A stretch of DNA of 64,000 nt from Nemophila menziesii (GCA_029959085.1 JARWIR010000051.1:2108001-2172000), one strand, 5' to 3'. Shown: positions 42,193-56,080, counted from the stretch's first letter. Notes: generated by a model from the letters alone, not told the origin. Numbers and translations: made by a program.

Positions 42193-43757
42193 TGGTGGTC
42201 CTTTGTGTGTTCTAAAATAAATGCAAAAGATAATCGAACCACAACCGCAAGTGTACGGTTGTCCCAAGTAGTATAACTGATAAATCAGATTCGTTGCAAG
42301 GACGGAATGGTTGATCACAATGCTTACCTATTAATGATTGATGCACTTATGAAAACAAATAAAGGTAAAATGTTTGTTTGGTTTTATTATTAGAACTAAT
42401 GGATGGAAGACTAATATTAAAATGCAAGTAAAAGCTAAGACGCAAGTAAAATAAGTGAAAATGCAATATGAGATGTAGTACTTGAGAGACGCAAGGGTTT
42501 TCCTAACTATCATTCATTTCATACATTGTTTAAGGGACAAATCGGTAAATTTGTATTAGTCGGGATTCAATAATCTCCTTACCCCCGTCAGGGTGGACTA
42601 AGGAGCAACTCTCAAATGCTACAAACCCCGTCAGGGTGATTATAGTCCACTCTCAAGTGCTTAAATTCAATTTACCCAAAAGGCCATAGGTTTAATTAAG
42701 CTCGTCAGAGTCAAATAATTTCTAACCTACATTAATTAACTAGTTCGGTACCTAAACCCCCCGTCAAGGTGATCCAATCGCCACTAATTGGAATAGCTTA
42801 GATACTAAGTCCTATCATTGATTGATCAGGTCAAAAATAGTAATTAAAGTGCAAATTAAAGAAAAATACAATTTACCCAATTTGATTTAAATAATAATAA
42901 TCCCAAATCCAAATGTATAAAACGAAATCAAATTGGGATTAACCCATTATGCGTTCTCAAGCACTATGTAAAGTTTAGCTCATATTAAATGCAAAAACTA
43001 AATTAAAAGAAATGGAATTCATATTTGATTACAAAATTAAAATTGAAAGAACCTAATTTCCGGAATTGGAATGACTACGAACGGAGCTATAGACCCACTC
43101 CAGCTCTTGTAGCTTCTTCTTTCTTCCTTCTGTTGCTTCTCTCTGGTGTTTAATCTTGTGGAATGTGAATTGTGTGAAAAATAGAAGTCCAGACCTCCTT
43201 TTATAAGCATAAATTCGTTTTAGGGCTTGGACCAGAAAATAGAATATTAATTAAATGTCCAAGCCCATTTTCTAAGCCCAAAATCCCGTAACTGCTGATA
43301 CACCTTCACTAAAACGGCTTTTCCCGATGCGTTACAACTCCGATTGACCTCATTCCAGTTGCTAAAGTTCCGTAACTCGATAAGGAATGATTTCTCTTCA
43401 AAGGTCAACAGCTGAATCATCGCTTAAGCACCTCGAAATCAGCAATCTATGGCCTGGAAAGTGGATTTTCAGCTCTAGAATTAATATCTTCGGGATTTGT
43501 CTTCAAGTCTTGACTCTAATTCACGATCTTTGACTTTCTCCTCGGATTCCTCTCCTAGCTAACATCTAAAACCTGTAAACTTTACACTAAAAATACCAAT
43601 ATTACGCGCAAAAGTTTAATAAATTAAAAATGCTAGAAATAAAAAGGGAATTCCGGATTATTGCAAATTTAGTCCAAAAATCTATCGAATTAATTAAATA
43701 AACACCAAAAATGATGTCTCCCAAGGGTCTAAAATAAGAACAATTAGGGAGACATCA
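42193..43757 (-). repeat. 5' LTR of element D
   Basis: 1565 bp, about 99% identical to 34766-36330 by eye. A TATA-like box (cttataaaa, minus strand) at 43199-43207 is the likely promoter of the element RNA. Confidence 0.95.
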
Positions 43758-46555
43758 ATCTTCAAGTATGATTTTGTGTTGACAATAGGAGGGACTAATG
43801 CCTTTGATGTCAGCAATTGTCCAACCTATTGCCTCTTTGTTGGCTCTTAACACACGCAACAGTTTATCTTCTTGAGGACCTGTTAAATTAGCTGAAACAA
43901 TAACAGGTAGAGTTTCATTAGTACCTAAATACGCATACCTCAAGTGTGCTGGTAATGGATTTTCTTCCAATTCCGGAGGAGATTCAATTGAAGGCTTATT
44001 TTTAGGAATAATCTCCCCCGGTTCTCTCACAGGTTCATAGGCAAGACGCCTATACTTTGGATTTTCAGAATTGAGAGCTGCCACTGTTTCGGCAAGCTCT
44101 TCCAGCATCTCAGGTATGTCTAATGTTAAAGCGGCCTGCAAAATATCATCATAATTAAAATAATCAAATACCTCTTGCGATGCCTGCTTAACTACATCCA
44201 TTCGGAAGAAATCTTCTTGAGAATATGTAAATTTCATAGCTCGGAACACATTGAATTTGACCTCCTCGTCTTGTATCCTCATCGTTAATTCTCCATTTTC
44301 TACATCAATCAATGTACGCCCCGTGGCTAGGAATGGTCTTCCCAAAATAATGGGGACATTCCTATCCGCATCGTATTCAAGTATAACGAAATCAACGGGA
44401 AATATAAGTGTACCTGCCTTAACGAGGACATCTTCAATTCGGCCTTCTGGATGTGCAAGAGACTTGTCCGCCATTTGCAAGACCATAGAGGTAGGTCTTG
44501 CTTCTCCAATTTTTAGCTTATTAAAGATTGACTTGGGCATCAAATTGATGCTTGCACCCAAATCGCATAGTGCTTTACCTTTCCATTCTTCTCCAATCGA
44601 TATCGGAATTGTGAAACTCCCAGGATCAACTAACTTTGGAGGCAATTTACTTTGACAAATAGCACTACATTCTTCAGGATGGCCAATCATCTCATTATCA
44701 CAGTATGGCCTTTTATTAGTGAGGGCTCTCTTCAAAAACTTCGTATACTTAGGAATATCTCGAATAGCCTCTAGTAACGGAATATTAATACTAAGGCCCC
44801 TCACTCTATTAAAGAACTTTTGAAATTCGGCCAAATCACCCTTTTTCTGAACTCGAGATGGAAACGGTGGTGGAGGGCGATTACTAACAACATCATCTTT
44901 CTTCTTCGGAATTTCACTTGGCCTCTCTATTTCTTCAACCTCAACATCTTTTTCTTTCTCACTCACTTCCTTTTCTTTTCTTGGAACTTCTTTCTCTTTC
45001 ATAACAGGAAAAGGAGGTGGAGGAAGGTTCTTACCACTTCTAAGAGTAACAGCTTTGCAATCTTCATGTTGTCTCAGATTTTCTGTGTCACTAGGGAGTT
45101 TCCCTTGTGGACGCTGATTAAGCTATTTTGCGAATTGATCCATTTGATTCTGTAATAACTTCATGTTTGCGTCAGACGCTTGTTGACGTTCCATAGCTTG
45201 CGTCTGAAGAGCAATTAAGCTTTCTACGGTTTTCTGAAGGGTAACTACACCTTCTTGTGGATGAGCAGGTAAGGCTTTTTGGTTCATGGTTTCATTGTAC
45301 GCGTCTTGAGGAGCTTGTCTTTGCACGTAATTTCCCTGATTCTGTCCTCCTTGATAATTATTGTGTGGTCTTGGATTGAAGTTGTTACCTTGGGGACGTG
45401 GATGATACACATATGTAGGATTGGCTGCCCCATTAGGATTTGATTATTGATACCCAAGATGGTTTCTGTTAGGCTGATATCCATTACCACTCGAATTAAA
45501 GTTACCTCTGTTGGAGACAAACATCACGGATTCTTGATTATTCTGACAATTCTCCCAACTATGATCATTAACACCACAATATTCACATCCATACACCTCT
45601 TGTGAAACTTTTGCCTCACCTCTTTTGTTCGAAAAACCTTCTTTCACGGCTAAAGTAAGTTGTCTCAATTGTTGTTCTAGTGTGCTTTGAATCTTGGTCT
45701 CTAAGGAGTTGAACTTTTCTTCAATATTGACATTATTGACTCCTCCTCTAACTGGTGTTCTTACGGTATTCCACCCAACTTCATTATCGACTGTCCTATC
45801 CAAAATAATTCTTGCATACGCAGGTTGAACTCGCAAAAACGTACCACCACACAACAAATCTAAATCTTTCCTAGAGCCACCCTCAAGACCATTATAAAAA
45901 TCTTCATCTGTTGTTGTTGAGTAAGATCATGATTCGGGACTCTTCTTAAACAATTCTGAAATCTTGACCAACTTTTACCTAACGCTTCATCATACTCTTG
46001 CTTGAAATGCGTTAACTCAAGTTCAACATCTAACCTCATATTGGACGGATAATATCGGTTAAAAAACGCAGTTTCTAATTCTTCCCAGTTTGTTATCTTC
46101 GTAGGATCTTGTGTATCATGCCATTCACTCGCTCCATCAATAACGAAAAATCGAAACACAGCAAAATACATTTGGTCTTTGGAAACTCCTTGTGTGATGT
46201 AAGAATCACATATCTGTTTGAATTTCTGTACTGCTCGAAGGGGATCTTCTCCAGGTTTACCACGAAAATTTCCAAAATTTTGGAATTGAGCTAACATACC
46301 CGAATCTGGACGAAACCTCGGGGCGTCTATATTTGGAGCACCTACCCCTAAAGCAGGAGCACGGAATGGAACTTCTTCTAGACCATTAACAAACCATGTA
46401 TCTTGATTAATCGCCATTTTAACTTGGAATTGAGGATTTGGAATGCCAGGCAGAGCCAAAGGATTAAGAACTTGTGGCGCTATAGGCTGGCCATTCTCGT
46501 CTAGCTGAGCTTGTCCGTTATTGTTTTGTTGATTCTGAATATTAACACTCTCCAT
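43758..46555 (-). pseudogene. gag: Gag-protease part of element C
   Basis: Starts at 46555 with a capsid domain (DPLRAVQKFKQICDSYI, WHDTQDPTKITNWEEL). A one-base deletion near 45885 shifts the frame after QQQQMKIF. It then carries CEYCGVNDHSWENC (zinc knuckle), a TAA near 45444 (where D has Tyr) and a TAG near 45123. The final open part, 45113-43758, has LRSGKNLPPPPF, the protease CDLGASINLMPKSIF, IILGRPFLATG, and a linker to RT ending HKIILED. Pol resumes beyond element D at 34765. CGA is retained at FNVFRAMKF, showing that the ancestral polyprotein ran through the point where D has TGA. The element cannot make full Gag now. Confidence 0.9.
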
Positions 46556-46559
46556 TCTG

Positions 46560-46688
46560 TTAAATTAATTCTTCTACCTCTCTAGCTTCTTGTTCTTTCC
46601 TTCTCTTGTTAGCAAGTCTGATTAATGATTCCGGATTATTAAGGATCGGAGGTGATGGCTCTAAATCCTTAAAGAGTCTCCTTCGCAT
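46560..46688 (-). pseudogene. Displaced Gag N-terminus of element C (short ORF)
   Basis: A 42-codon frame, MRRRLFKDLEPSPPILNNPE...EVEELI, ending in TAA just before the gag ATG. In element D the same sequence is in frame with gag (EELIHQMENVN) but has lost its ATG. In C a one-base insertion near 46560 put it out of frame. It is best read as the original Gag N-terminus in C. As it stands it would act as an upstream ORF. Confidence 0.65.
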
Positions 46689-46797
46689 ACACCAAACCTA
46701 AAAACCTGAAAAAGATGAACAAACAAAAAGCGTAAAACTGAAATAAAAATAAATGCAACTATCACTAAAAAATAAACACCGTGGTCACACACTACCG

Positions 46798-46815
46798 TCC
46801 CCGGCAGCGGCGCCA
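46798..46815 (-). promoter_or_regulatory. Primer binding site of element C
   Basis: TGGCGCCGCTGCCGGGGA on the minus strand, identical to that of B and D; tRNA-Asp-like. Confidence 0.85.
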
Positions 46816-46821
46816 AAAACT

Positions 46822-48391
46822 TGGTGGTCCTTTGTGTGTTCTAAAATAAATGCAAAAGTAATCGAACCACAACCGCAAGTGTACGGTTGTCCCAAGTAGT
46901 AATAAGTGATTCTAGGATCGTTCGCAGAGACGGTTTGGTTAACTACAATGCTTATCAAATAATGAATGGTTGCACTTATGAAAGCTAGTAAAAGTTTTAA
47001 TGATTGATTTTTTGTTTGTTTTAATTCCAAAAAATGAAAGACTATAAAGGAAATGCAATTAAATACTAAGACGCAAGTAAATGAATGTGAAACGCAAATA
47101 TGAGAAGTTAGCACTTGAGAACGCAAGGGATCCTCCTAATCCTATTTCATAACCTATGTTGTTTAAGGGTTAAATCGGTCAATTACAATGGTCGGGATTC
47201 TAAATTCCTTATACCCCCGTCAGGGTGGACTATAAGGCTATCCTAGAGAGTCACTAGTCCCGTCAGGGTAAATATGATCCACTTTTAGACGATTAAGTTA
47301 ATTACTACTTTGGCCCTAAAATTAGCTAAGTTCGTCAGAATCAATAGCTTCTATTTTAGATTGAATATATAAATCTGTACCGAAACCCTCCGTCAGGATG
47401 ATCCACACGCCACATATGTGGAATAGCCTAGATACTAATACCTGTTCTTAGTTCATGACTCCAAAAACAGTAAATAATCTCAATTAATCGAAAAGAGTAA
47501 AAGACCCAATTTAATTTAATTTAACAGAAACCCAAATTCAGACATAGAAGTTCAATAGAATTGGGATTCACCCGTAAAGCATTCTCAAGCACTAAAATGA
47601 AATTAGCTCATACTAATTAAAAAGAAAACTAAATTAAAAATAATGGAATTCATATTGTTTTACAAAATTAAAGATAAAGAAAACCTAATTTGCGGAATTG
47701 GAATGGCTGAGAATGGAGATATAGACCCTCTCCAGCTCTTACAGCTTCTTCTTTCTTCCTTCTGTTGCTTCTCTCTGATGTTTTTAATTTGTAAAAAGTG
47801 AATTGTTATTGAAAATAGAAGTCAAGGGCTCCTTTTATAAGTGGAAAAACGGATTAGGGCTTGGAATTAAGAATAAATCACTAATTAAATGTCCAAGCCC
47901 AATTTCTAAGCCCAAAATCCCGTAACTACTGCACCACCTTCACTAAAACGGCTCTAGCCGCTTCGTTATAACTCCGATTGACCTGAAATCACTTGCTAAA
48001 GTTCCGTAACTCGATAAGGAATCTAATCTCTTCAAGGGTCAGCGGCTAAATCATCTCTTAAGTGCCTAGAAATCAGAAATATTTGGCCTGTTTTCCAGAT
48101 TTGTAGCTCTAAAATCAAATTCTTTCGGGATTTATCTTCAAGTCTTGACTCCATATCACGATCTTTGACTCTCTTCTCGGAAACCATTCCTAGCTAATAT
48201 TCAAACCCTACAAACTTTTCACTAAAATACACAAGATTACGCGCAAAAGTTTAATAAATCAAAATACTAGAAATAAAATAGGAATTCCGGATTATTGCAT
48301 TTTTAACTCAAAAGTCTATCAAAATATTCAATTAAACATAAAAAATGATGTCTTCCAAAGGTCGAAAATAAGAACATTTGGGGAGACATCA
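46822..48391 (-). repeat. 5' LTR of element C
   Basis: 1570 bp, about 3% different from 26443-28012 by eye. The TATA-like box is at 47833-47841 on the minus strand. Confidence 0.95.
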
Positions 48392-49025
48392 AGTCCCGTT
48401 CAAGATATTGTATTCACTCAAAAAAGAGTATATATCTAGGTAGATTATATATAATTGTACAAACTCTAGTTTGGACATTCCTTATGTAGAGTAGGAAAGG
48501 GGTTTCCTCGGAAGAGAGAAAATGACTTAAGCGATGTGCAAACACTTGTTATATTGTGTTGTGGGAGAAAAAGAGGTAGCTTCGAAGGGTTTCCTGAAGT
48601 GTTTGTACAGTTTTATGAGATCACCTTGCTAAAGAGTCATGGAAGATATAGTATAGGATCTTGAAAAATCCAAGGTTCAAATAGACCTTAGGTAGTGGAC
48701 TAAGCCTACGGGAGTCAAACCACTTCAAATACTCTGTATCTCATATTGTACATTGATTTTTACTTTCTTGCATGTTATGTGTTTAATATTATGTCTCATC
48801 ATAATTTCTTAGCTAATTTAAAGATCTTACATGTTAGTTGTTTGAGTAATTGTACTTCAATAGTTGGAATTTATCTCATTCTTTCATCGCATGATATGTT
48901 TGATAAATTATCTCATACAATCTATATATCTTACATTATCTCTTAGATATGTCCCTATTGACTTGAGTTAGTTAGTTGGTTTTGTAATAAACCATAGTTC
49001 ACATTCACCCCTACCCCTCTAGGAC
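48392..49025 (+). repeat. SIRE-like copia LTR, right part
   Basis: Resumes the LTR interrupted at 26442 (shared agtcc). It ends around cattcacccctacccctctagg (about 49000-49022), wording typical of the LTR end and start of the internal region in plant copia elements. Beyond this the sequence joins copia copy M3 in the opposite orientation. The exact end is not resolved. Confidence 0.4.
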
Positions 49026-51200
49026 TATCGATGAAAACAAGTTTTTATTATTTAAATGTGTCAAAGGACCAATCCTTACTTTGAAATAATTATATTTGGA
49101 AATAGTTTGTGCAATCGTCAATAAAAGTTATGAAATACTTTTTCCTAATACTAGTTACTATAAATTTTAATTCATGGATGTTGTTGTAAATTAGTTCTAA
49201 GGGTACCAAGAAAAATTGTAGATATTAAAACGAGGTTATGTTTGATTTTGACTCAACGCTTACTTCACATTTTTTTAAGAGTTAAAGTTCACATTAGGAA
49301 ATAACTAGTGTTTACTTTTTTTTAATAACTAAAATTAACATGTCTTAATCTATCATTCCATAAATTTGGTGAGTCGATCATATACACGTAATCATAATTC
49401 TCACTCATTTCACTCTCGGTTACAGTTTTTGTTCGTACCACGATCATTACATTCAACTTAAATAGGTCGTTGCAGAGGTACATACATTTTGTTCTTAGTT
49501 AATACTAACTTACAAGATACAAATATAAGTTTAAAACTATCCTTGCTAAGTAAGGATCCATAAACTAAGTACTTGCAGATGTCTGGAACGTACAAGACAT
49601 TGTTTAGGGTCAAAACTTTCCTAGATGTCATTTTTAAATTAATCTGCCCAGTATCATGAACCTTTGATATTGCAAAATTTCCCATTTACATAGTTTTAAA
49701 AATTGTATCTTTCATGTATGTTTTGAAGACAAATGTATATGGACACATATGTCTAGTTTCTACTGTGTACTTATAATTATCTTGGGGATCTGACTAGGTT
49801 TCTTCTTAGTCTGTTGTCGCAAGATTCAAATTATCAATACATTTGGATATATCTATTATAGATGGATGAATGACCATTTTATCCTTATTTGGGATTAGAT
49901 TTTACTTTCTTGTTTTGGTGGTCTTTTGCAAGATGTCCAAGCTTTTAATAATTGTGATGATCATCGTTGAACTTCAACTTCTTATTGTTGTCATGATTCG
50001 AATGTACTTACCTTTTATGCATGTTGTTGTGATTGGCTCTACATTGTTCCACAACATTTTTCTTTGATTGATATGATTGATGGTTAGTTTCATTCTCATC
50101 CATTCATTTATCTTCCTCAATTTTCAGTCTTACAATTAGATATTGAAGTATCTATTTGTGCATGTGTTCTAGTGATTATTGAAATATTTGTACAACAGGG
50201 GCAGGTTTTCAACAAGTTCACCAACTTGGAAAGGTTCTACTAAATTCATACCTTCAGCACTCACCTCATGCATGATCAAATGGAGTGTTGTAATTGTGAC
50301 ATTAAAGGATTTGAATGCATAATTTTTTTAGTTAAGAAACCTATCGATCACGATCTTCTTTGTGTTGATGTCTTTATTCTTGTATTTCTTCTAAATAGAT
50401 ATATACATGTGCTTGAAAGTTGTCATGTTGCAGTACACATTATACAAGTAGTTTTCCAAAAAATTCAACATATGGATCTTACATTTGAACTATCTTGCTT
50501 CAAAGCGTCCATTATTTTAAAGGTATCATTGTTTGGTTCAACTCCCAATTCGGTTTGATCTTCCTTCAAAAAAATTCAAGTTTAGGGTAGTTGGAGAAAA
50601 CAACATCTTGTGTTGCCACCTGTAGATGTCAAAACTATTGAACTTCTTTGTCCTATCAGTTGTTCAAGTGGGTGTGGACACATATAACTTTATCTTAATT
50701 ATATCTTTAAGATTTAACTCATCTTAATTTACTTTTCAATTGTTTAGTATTTCTCCCAGATTCTATATTATGCAGTAATATGGTGTTAGTAAGTAATAAA
50801 ATCTAATATTTATACACAAGCACACTATATATGATAAGAAAGGAAAATAGTAGAATATAATCATTTACCCCTCTATACACAGACCCAAACCCAAAGGTTG
50901 GAATAAATGGAGTTTTCAAGATATAGCTATAAAGTTTATTTGGTTATGAAAAAAGTGAACATACATACCTTAAAATATTGTGTTTGATCTGTATAACCCA
51001 AAATTTTTTTTTACAAGAAATGAACAAAAAATGCACGAAAAGTAAATAACAAACAAAATATGCAAAATTAAATATTACTTGTCGAAACTCGGATTCGATC
51101 ATATAACTATAAGGCATTTAGGTCATGTACCGGTATCTTATGTGTGTTAGAAAGTAGATGACTCGTAATAACATCAATACGTTTGATGATGCTACTTGTG
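49026..51200 (-). pseudogene. Ty1/copia remnant (copy M3)
   Basis: Third copy of the M1/M2 copia family. On the minus strand: integrase traces at 49400-49030; the gag-pre-integrase segment at 49685-49458 (TLNNVLYVPDICKYLV, SLLSKDSFKLIF); protease/zinc-knuckle linker at about 50080-49700; and Gag at about 50640-50150 (DINTKKIVIDRFL, LHLIMHEVSAEGM, LVENLPLLYKYF). Positions 50700-51200 are AT-rich 5' UTR/LTR and resemble the ends of M1 and M2. Many stops. Confidence 0.65.
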
Positions 51201-51429
51201 ATCTACTCAAGAATGAGTGTATTTGAGGTTTCTTGACCTCATACTTAAACGTATATTACTAAGTCTAGCTCTCACAAAGAATTGCAGTATAGAGTAAGAG
51301 GATTGAAATAAAAAGGGTGATATATCTGGTTCGAAAAGATCAATATCAATAGTCACAAGAAAATAAAGTACGATCATAAGAAATAAAAGAGTGAGATGAG
51401 ATGCTACATTTATGACAAGTTGTGTCATT

Positions 51430-54400
51430 TAGCTTGCGAGCCTAATATAGTAGCACTATCTTCTTTTTATGACTTTTGCAACTATTGCTACCATCATGTT
51501 GCTAATTGATCTTATCCTATGTGGATTATGGACTTAGGAGCAATAGACCTTGTGACAAGAAATTGAGAGACCTATGTAGTGTACCATGAATAAAAATTTG
51601 AGTTGGTATGAGATGGATATATGTAGATGACAACAATAATGTTGAAGTCAATGGTTTGGCATAAGTAGTTGAGCTTGCGAAGTGGTCAAACCTTGTATCT
51701 ACATGATATCTTAGGTGTACAAATTTTTAACACAATTTGATCTCGATTATTGTTCTTCTAGGATTGAATCCAGTACCCATGTTCATGACAAAAAATAAGT
51801 GTCCTACATAATATAGAATTGTCTTTAGAGAAAATGGTTCTTTGGTATTTAGCAAAGGTTGACTACAAGAAATATTATCTTAATAGTCGTTGATTTTCTA
51901 TTAATGTCTTTTATATTATTAAAGATATTGGAAAATTTCATGAAATATTAAGATATGTCATAATAGTTATGACATGAACCATATTGTTGGTGAAGGATAT
52001 TCATTTAATTCACTTGATGAAATCCTTTGCCCAAACTATGGATAGTGCCTAGTATTGAAAGTGATGTGACTTTTTTTGGAAAGCTTGAACTAAATGTTTC
52101 AATATCCGTTGGATTTGATTCATTCTAACATTTGTAGACTCGTTGAGTTAACAAGATGTGGGGTATACTATTTCATCGCCTTATGGATGATTTCACATGG
52201 TTTAGTAAAATCTATCAGATTTCTTGCAAATTAGAAGCACTGAGATGTTTCATAAATTTGTTAACTAGAAATTTGTGAATTAGATAGAGAGGAAGGGTAA
52301 AACCCTGAGAAGAAGCCGTGATCAAGAATATCGATTTGAAATATTTTAAAGAAGGGTGTGATGAGAACGGGATCATAAATAAGTTTATTATTTTTCACAT
52401 GCCACGACATGGAATAGTAGGTAAAAGGAGGAATGTAACTCTCCTGATTAATGTGTATAATTGCTCAAATTAATCTCAATATATGGTTGGGAGATAAATT
52501 TTTATTGCTACTCGTGTACCCACAAAGTTACTTCCATAAACTCCGTATGGACTATGGACAAAAGAAATATCACCTTTCATACTTGATCTCATGGGGGTTG
52601 GTATGTTTGTGACTTATCCAATGAGTATTGAAAGTTGGGTCACAAAAGGTAAGAATGATTTCTTTGAAAGATATTTCAAGACTCTAAAGGACATGTGTTC
52701 AAGGTTGATCATAATGATGAAATTTGTTAAGACAGAGTTACACGATGTTACAATGGATAGTAATGTTTTTCCTAAATAAAGATGTGGTTATTTAAAATCT
52801 CATTTTACATGAATTAAATGAGGTTGAAAAAGATGTATGCAATTAAAGGTGTTACTAGATAAGGTACTACATGCACTAGGAAGGCAAGATTGCCTCAATT
52901 TTGACTCGAAAGAAATTATTGCATCATCTAGTGAATTTGTTTCATAATAACTTCACCTAGAAGGAGTCATCGAGGGATACTTTTTGGTTGCCTATTTAAG
53001 ATCCATGGATAAATATGTATGATATATCCATAAGACAAAGAAGAACCTCAGAGAGTACATGAACTCTTCATATCCTACTAGGAAAGATGAAGACGATGAA
53101 GAGAAATCAATTCATAAAGTTGGTTGATCTTCCCAAGGACACAATGTGATTGAGAATAAATAGATTCTTAAAATGAGAAGAAAACTAGACACTTCATTTG
53201 AGAGGTACAAATCTCTTCTATGACAAAAAGGCTATATTACAAGGAAGAATTATTTTTTTATTTGGGATAAATATTTTTTCTATTGTTAAGAGATTTACCT
53301 CATTTGGTTATATACTAGCTGTTGTGTGTATCTTGATTATGATTTGCACTAGATGGATGTCAAAACTAGATTTCTCAATGGAGGATAAAAACAGAGATAA
53401 ATATAAAGAAACGATGTTTAGATATAATGTTAAACGCCAAGAAAATACATTGTGTAATTGAAGAAGCCAATTTATGGTCTTTAACATACCCAGGACAGTG
53501 ATTTTTTGAGATTCATGAGTTATTTCAGTTAGTAGTTTTAAAATGATACGTGAAGATCACTTGGTCTATATATCAAAAAGTTCAATAAGAAAAGTTTGTG
53601 AATTTATCTCTTTATGTAGATGATATTCTACAAGTTAGGAATGACATGCGATTTGTCAAAATTAAGGAGTTGTTATATTTCATATTTGTTGAGGTGAAAG
53701 GTATGATAAATGTGATTTCTATTGTTGATGCTATGATTCTTAAAAAATGTTTAAATTTTTGTTGTCCCTATTTCAAAAATTATACATCAAGAAGATGCGT
53801 GAACACTTTTACATGATATAATTTAATGTCATTAACACTCCAAATAGCTGCAAGCAAAAGCTATAATCTTCTTATATGTCCTAGTACTCCATCAATGAAA
53901 CAAAAAAGATCAACAATACCATATCAGTAATTACAGTACCAATGATAATATTATGTATGCCATGATGTACACTAGGCCAAATATTTTGTTTTGCCTTGAT
54001 AAGTTATCCATTTGTTAATGATGTTTACTAGACCAGACATTTCTATGTCATAGGTTTATTTAGTCCATTTTAAATGAAATTATGGGCATGAGAATTGAAA
54101 CCTGAAATATGAGCAATGAGATGCCTTAAAAAGACTAGGCTCATGCTATATGTTTTCAAATATAATATTTACACCTAAAGTATATCCATATGTTAATTGG
54201 TCTAACAAAATGGATGAGTGTAAATGTCTCTAAGTTGTGTATTTTGCTGAAAGATTTGCTATATTAATGGAGTAATAAGAAACAAACCTATATATTGTTA
54301 TGTTTATTGTGAATATTGAGTTTGTGGCTTACTCAGCTAAAATTCAAAATGTTTGTTTGGTTTAAAACTCTGTTTTAACTTTTATGATTCTCAAGTGATA
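51430..54400 (+). pseudogene. Ty1/copia pol remnant on the plus strand (P2)
   Basis: Domains occur in copia order over about 3 kb, all heavily mutated. Protease-like WIMDLGAIDLV is near 51530, followed by a gag-pre-integrase-like segment (LYLHDILGV). Integrase covers about 52100-52790, with GIVGKRRNVTLL (ancestral 'VAERRNRTLL') and TPYGLWT. RT covers about 53000-53860: LVDLPKD, 'QMDVKTAFLNG' reduced to RWMSKLDFSM, and SLYVDDILQVRNDM (catalytic YVDD) at 53601-53642. RNase H traces run to about 54330. It is older and more damaged than the gypsy elements. Confidence 0.68.
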
Positions 54401-55711
54401 GTGGGAGTTCAATTTTGAAATACTGAAATGAAAAAATGGCAATGACTTATGTGATGAGCACATAGTATTACAGTATAACCAAACATATTGACATAAAGTA
54501 TATCTAGATAAGAGACATTATTGCACATAAGAATATGAATTTGCAGTTAATACCCACATGTAATATTTTTGTGAATATATTTTTGGAACTAATTGCATGT
54601 TATGCAATTCCAGATCTTGCTGGATCTATATAGTTATGTATACAGCAAATTAATGTGCAATTATATATTTTCATTATTGAGTGGTAATATATATACGTGT
54701 GGGTGTATGTCAGATAGACTAAGATTGGCCTTCTCACACGGGAAATCACCTTTGGCATTAGAGGATGTGCAAGGATGAGACTAACTTATGTAAAAGAGTA
54801 ACCTTTCATGTAAATAACGCGAGTTACGAAAGTCTCCTTAATAGATGTTAATATGAGATCATAAACATGTAGCACAATATGTTAATTGTAATTAGTGATC
54901 AAAGTAGATCCACACTATCTATTTAGTCTATAAAAGCCAAATATGCAATTCTTAAGTGATTTCAGAGAGGGTTGATTAATTGAAAAATTCGTTTCAGACA
55001 ATAAGGAATGTCTAATTATATATATGGATGATATTAACGGATACATGACATATGACATGAATAAATGAATAATATGGTAGCTCGCGAGTCATACCGTGTG
55101 TGTATGTGCCCAAAAAGAAGTGAAGAATTGATCCATGTTTCTTCATTGTGTGAGACCTTTGAGTAGTACCCTTATTACTTTTGACTTAATTTTGATGTTT
55201 TGATCTGGTATTTTCTACTTTAGCATATTATCGATGGTCATGAATAATTTGACCTAACGGATAGGTATGGGAAAGCAACCAGATCATTATAGAAAGATTC
55301 AAGTGTAAAAGGAATACTATAATGGATATCAAAGTATGTGCTTGCAGGTCGACCAATCATGTAAGTCATTAAGGATCATGGTATGATAGTGAAACACATG
55401 ATATTATGTTAGTGAACTCTTACAATCACAAAGATAACGTGATATGAAATCTGGGGGTTCAGAGTTACTATGATATTGATATTATAATTTTTTAGTTTAG
55501 GGAACTGCAAGATCGAAAGGATTATGAATCGTTTGAGCAGCTATCTACCCTAATAGGATTATAGCAAAAGGAATGCTCGTATTCTTGCCGGTCGCACGAT
55601 CTATTTGCCAAGTATGATGGATTTTGTTGATATTCTTGAGATGAGAGAAAGAGTTGCATGATGCATAGAACATGGGTATGAGAGTGAACCCATCATGTGC
55701 AAGTGGGATAA
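54401..55711 (+). other. 3' untranslated region and PPT of copia P2
   Basis: About 1.3 kb without genes after the RNase H remnant. It ends in gtgcaagtgggataa (55697-55711), close to the common plant copia polypurine tract gtgcaagtgggaga. The candidate LTR begins with TG at 55712. Confidence 0.5.
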
Positions 55712-56080
55712 TGAAAAAAATAGTTTTTGGGCCTAGTCCAAATTATATGTGCCCATAATGGGTTAGCTCGTCCCATTTTGTGTTAGTTATTTTTCAAATA
55801 ACTATATTTAAATAACTTTGAGAAACTTATTTCATAAGATACAGACAACACAATGTTTCTTTTCTCAGACACACTTTTTTCTGTTATTTATTTCGTCTTT
55901 GATAAAAACAAAATATAAATTCTCTCAATATCTCTTCTATATTTTAGATCCAGTGACATTTATGTTGTGGAATAGCAATCTTCTTCGTCACATAAGTAGA
56001 TTCAATACCGGAGCATTTCAATCTATAATTCTACCTAAAAGATATGTTTGGAACCCTTTAAATTTCTTACAAATAGTGTA
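55712..56080 (+). repeat. Candidate 3' LTR of copia P2
   Basis: Begins tgaaaaaaatag directly after the PPT-like tract. It contains no gene; the open frame at 55818-56081 lies inside it. The 3' boundary is a guess, because the partner LTR is not recognisable. Confidence 0.35.

Larger units (their letters stand above)
34766..43757 (-). mobile_element. LTR retrotransposon D (non-autonomous Athila-like, young)
   Basis: An 8992-bp minus-strand element inserted in the pol gene of element C, with a perfect duplication atctt (34761-34765 and 43758-43762). The 1565-bp LTRs at 34766-36330 and 42193-43757 differ at about 15 positions by eye (near 1%). PBS and PPT are intact. The coding part is one Gag-protease frame plus a GPY/F-like tail after a single TGA. 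RT, RNase H and the integrase core are absent. ORF3 has a large internal deletion. It looks like a recently mobile element dependent on an autonomous helper of the C type. Confidence 0.95.
26443..48391 (-). mobile_element. LTR retrotransposon C (autonomous-type Athila lineage, now dead)
   Basis: A minus-strand element whose own length is about 12.95 kb once nested element D is removed. LTRs are 26443-28012 and 46822-48391, both 1570 bp. The duplication agtcc is perfect at 26438-26442 and 48392-48396. It encodes Gag, protease, RT, RNase H and integrase in one frame, plus a downstream ORF3. I count about 45 differences between its LTRs by eye (about 3%). A frameshift, at least five stop codons and the D insertion in pol make it inactive. 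Confidence 0.95.
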
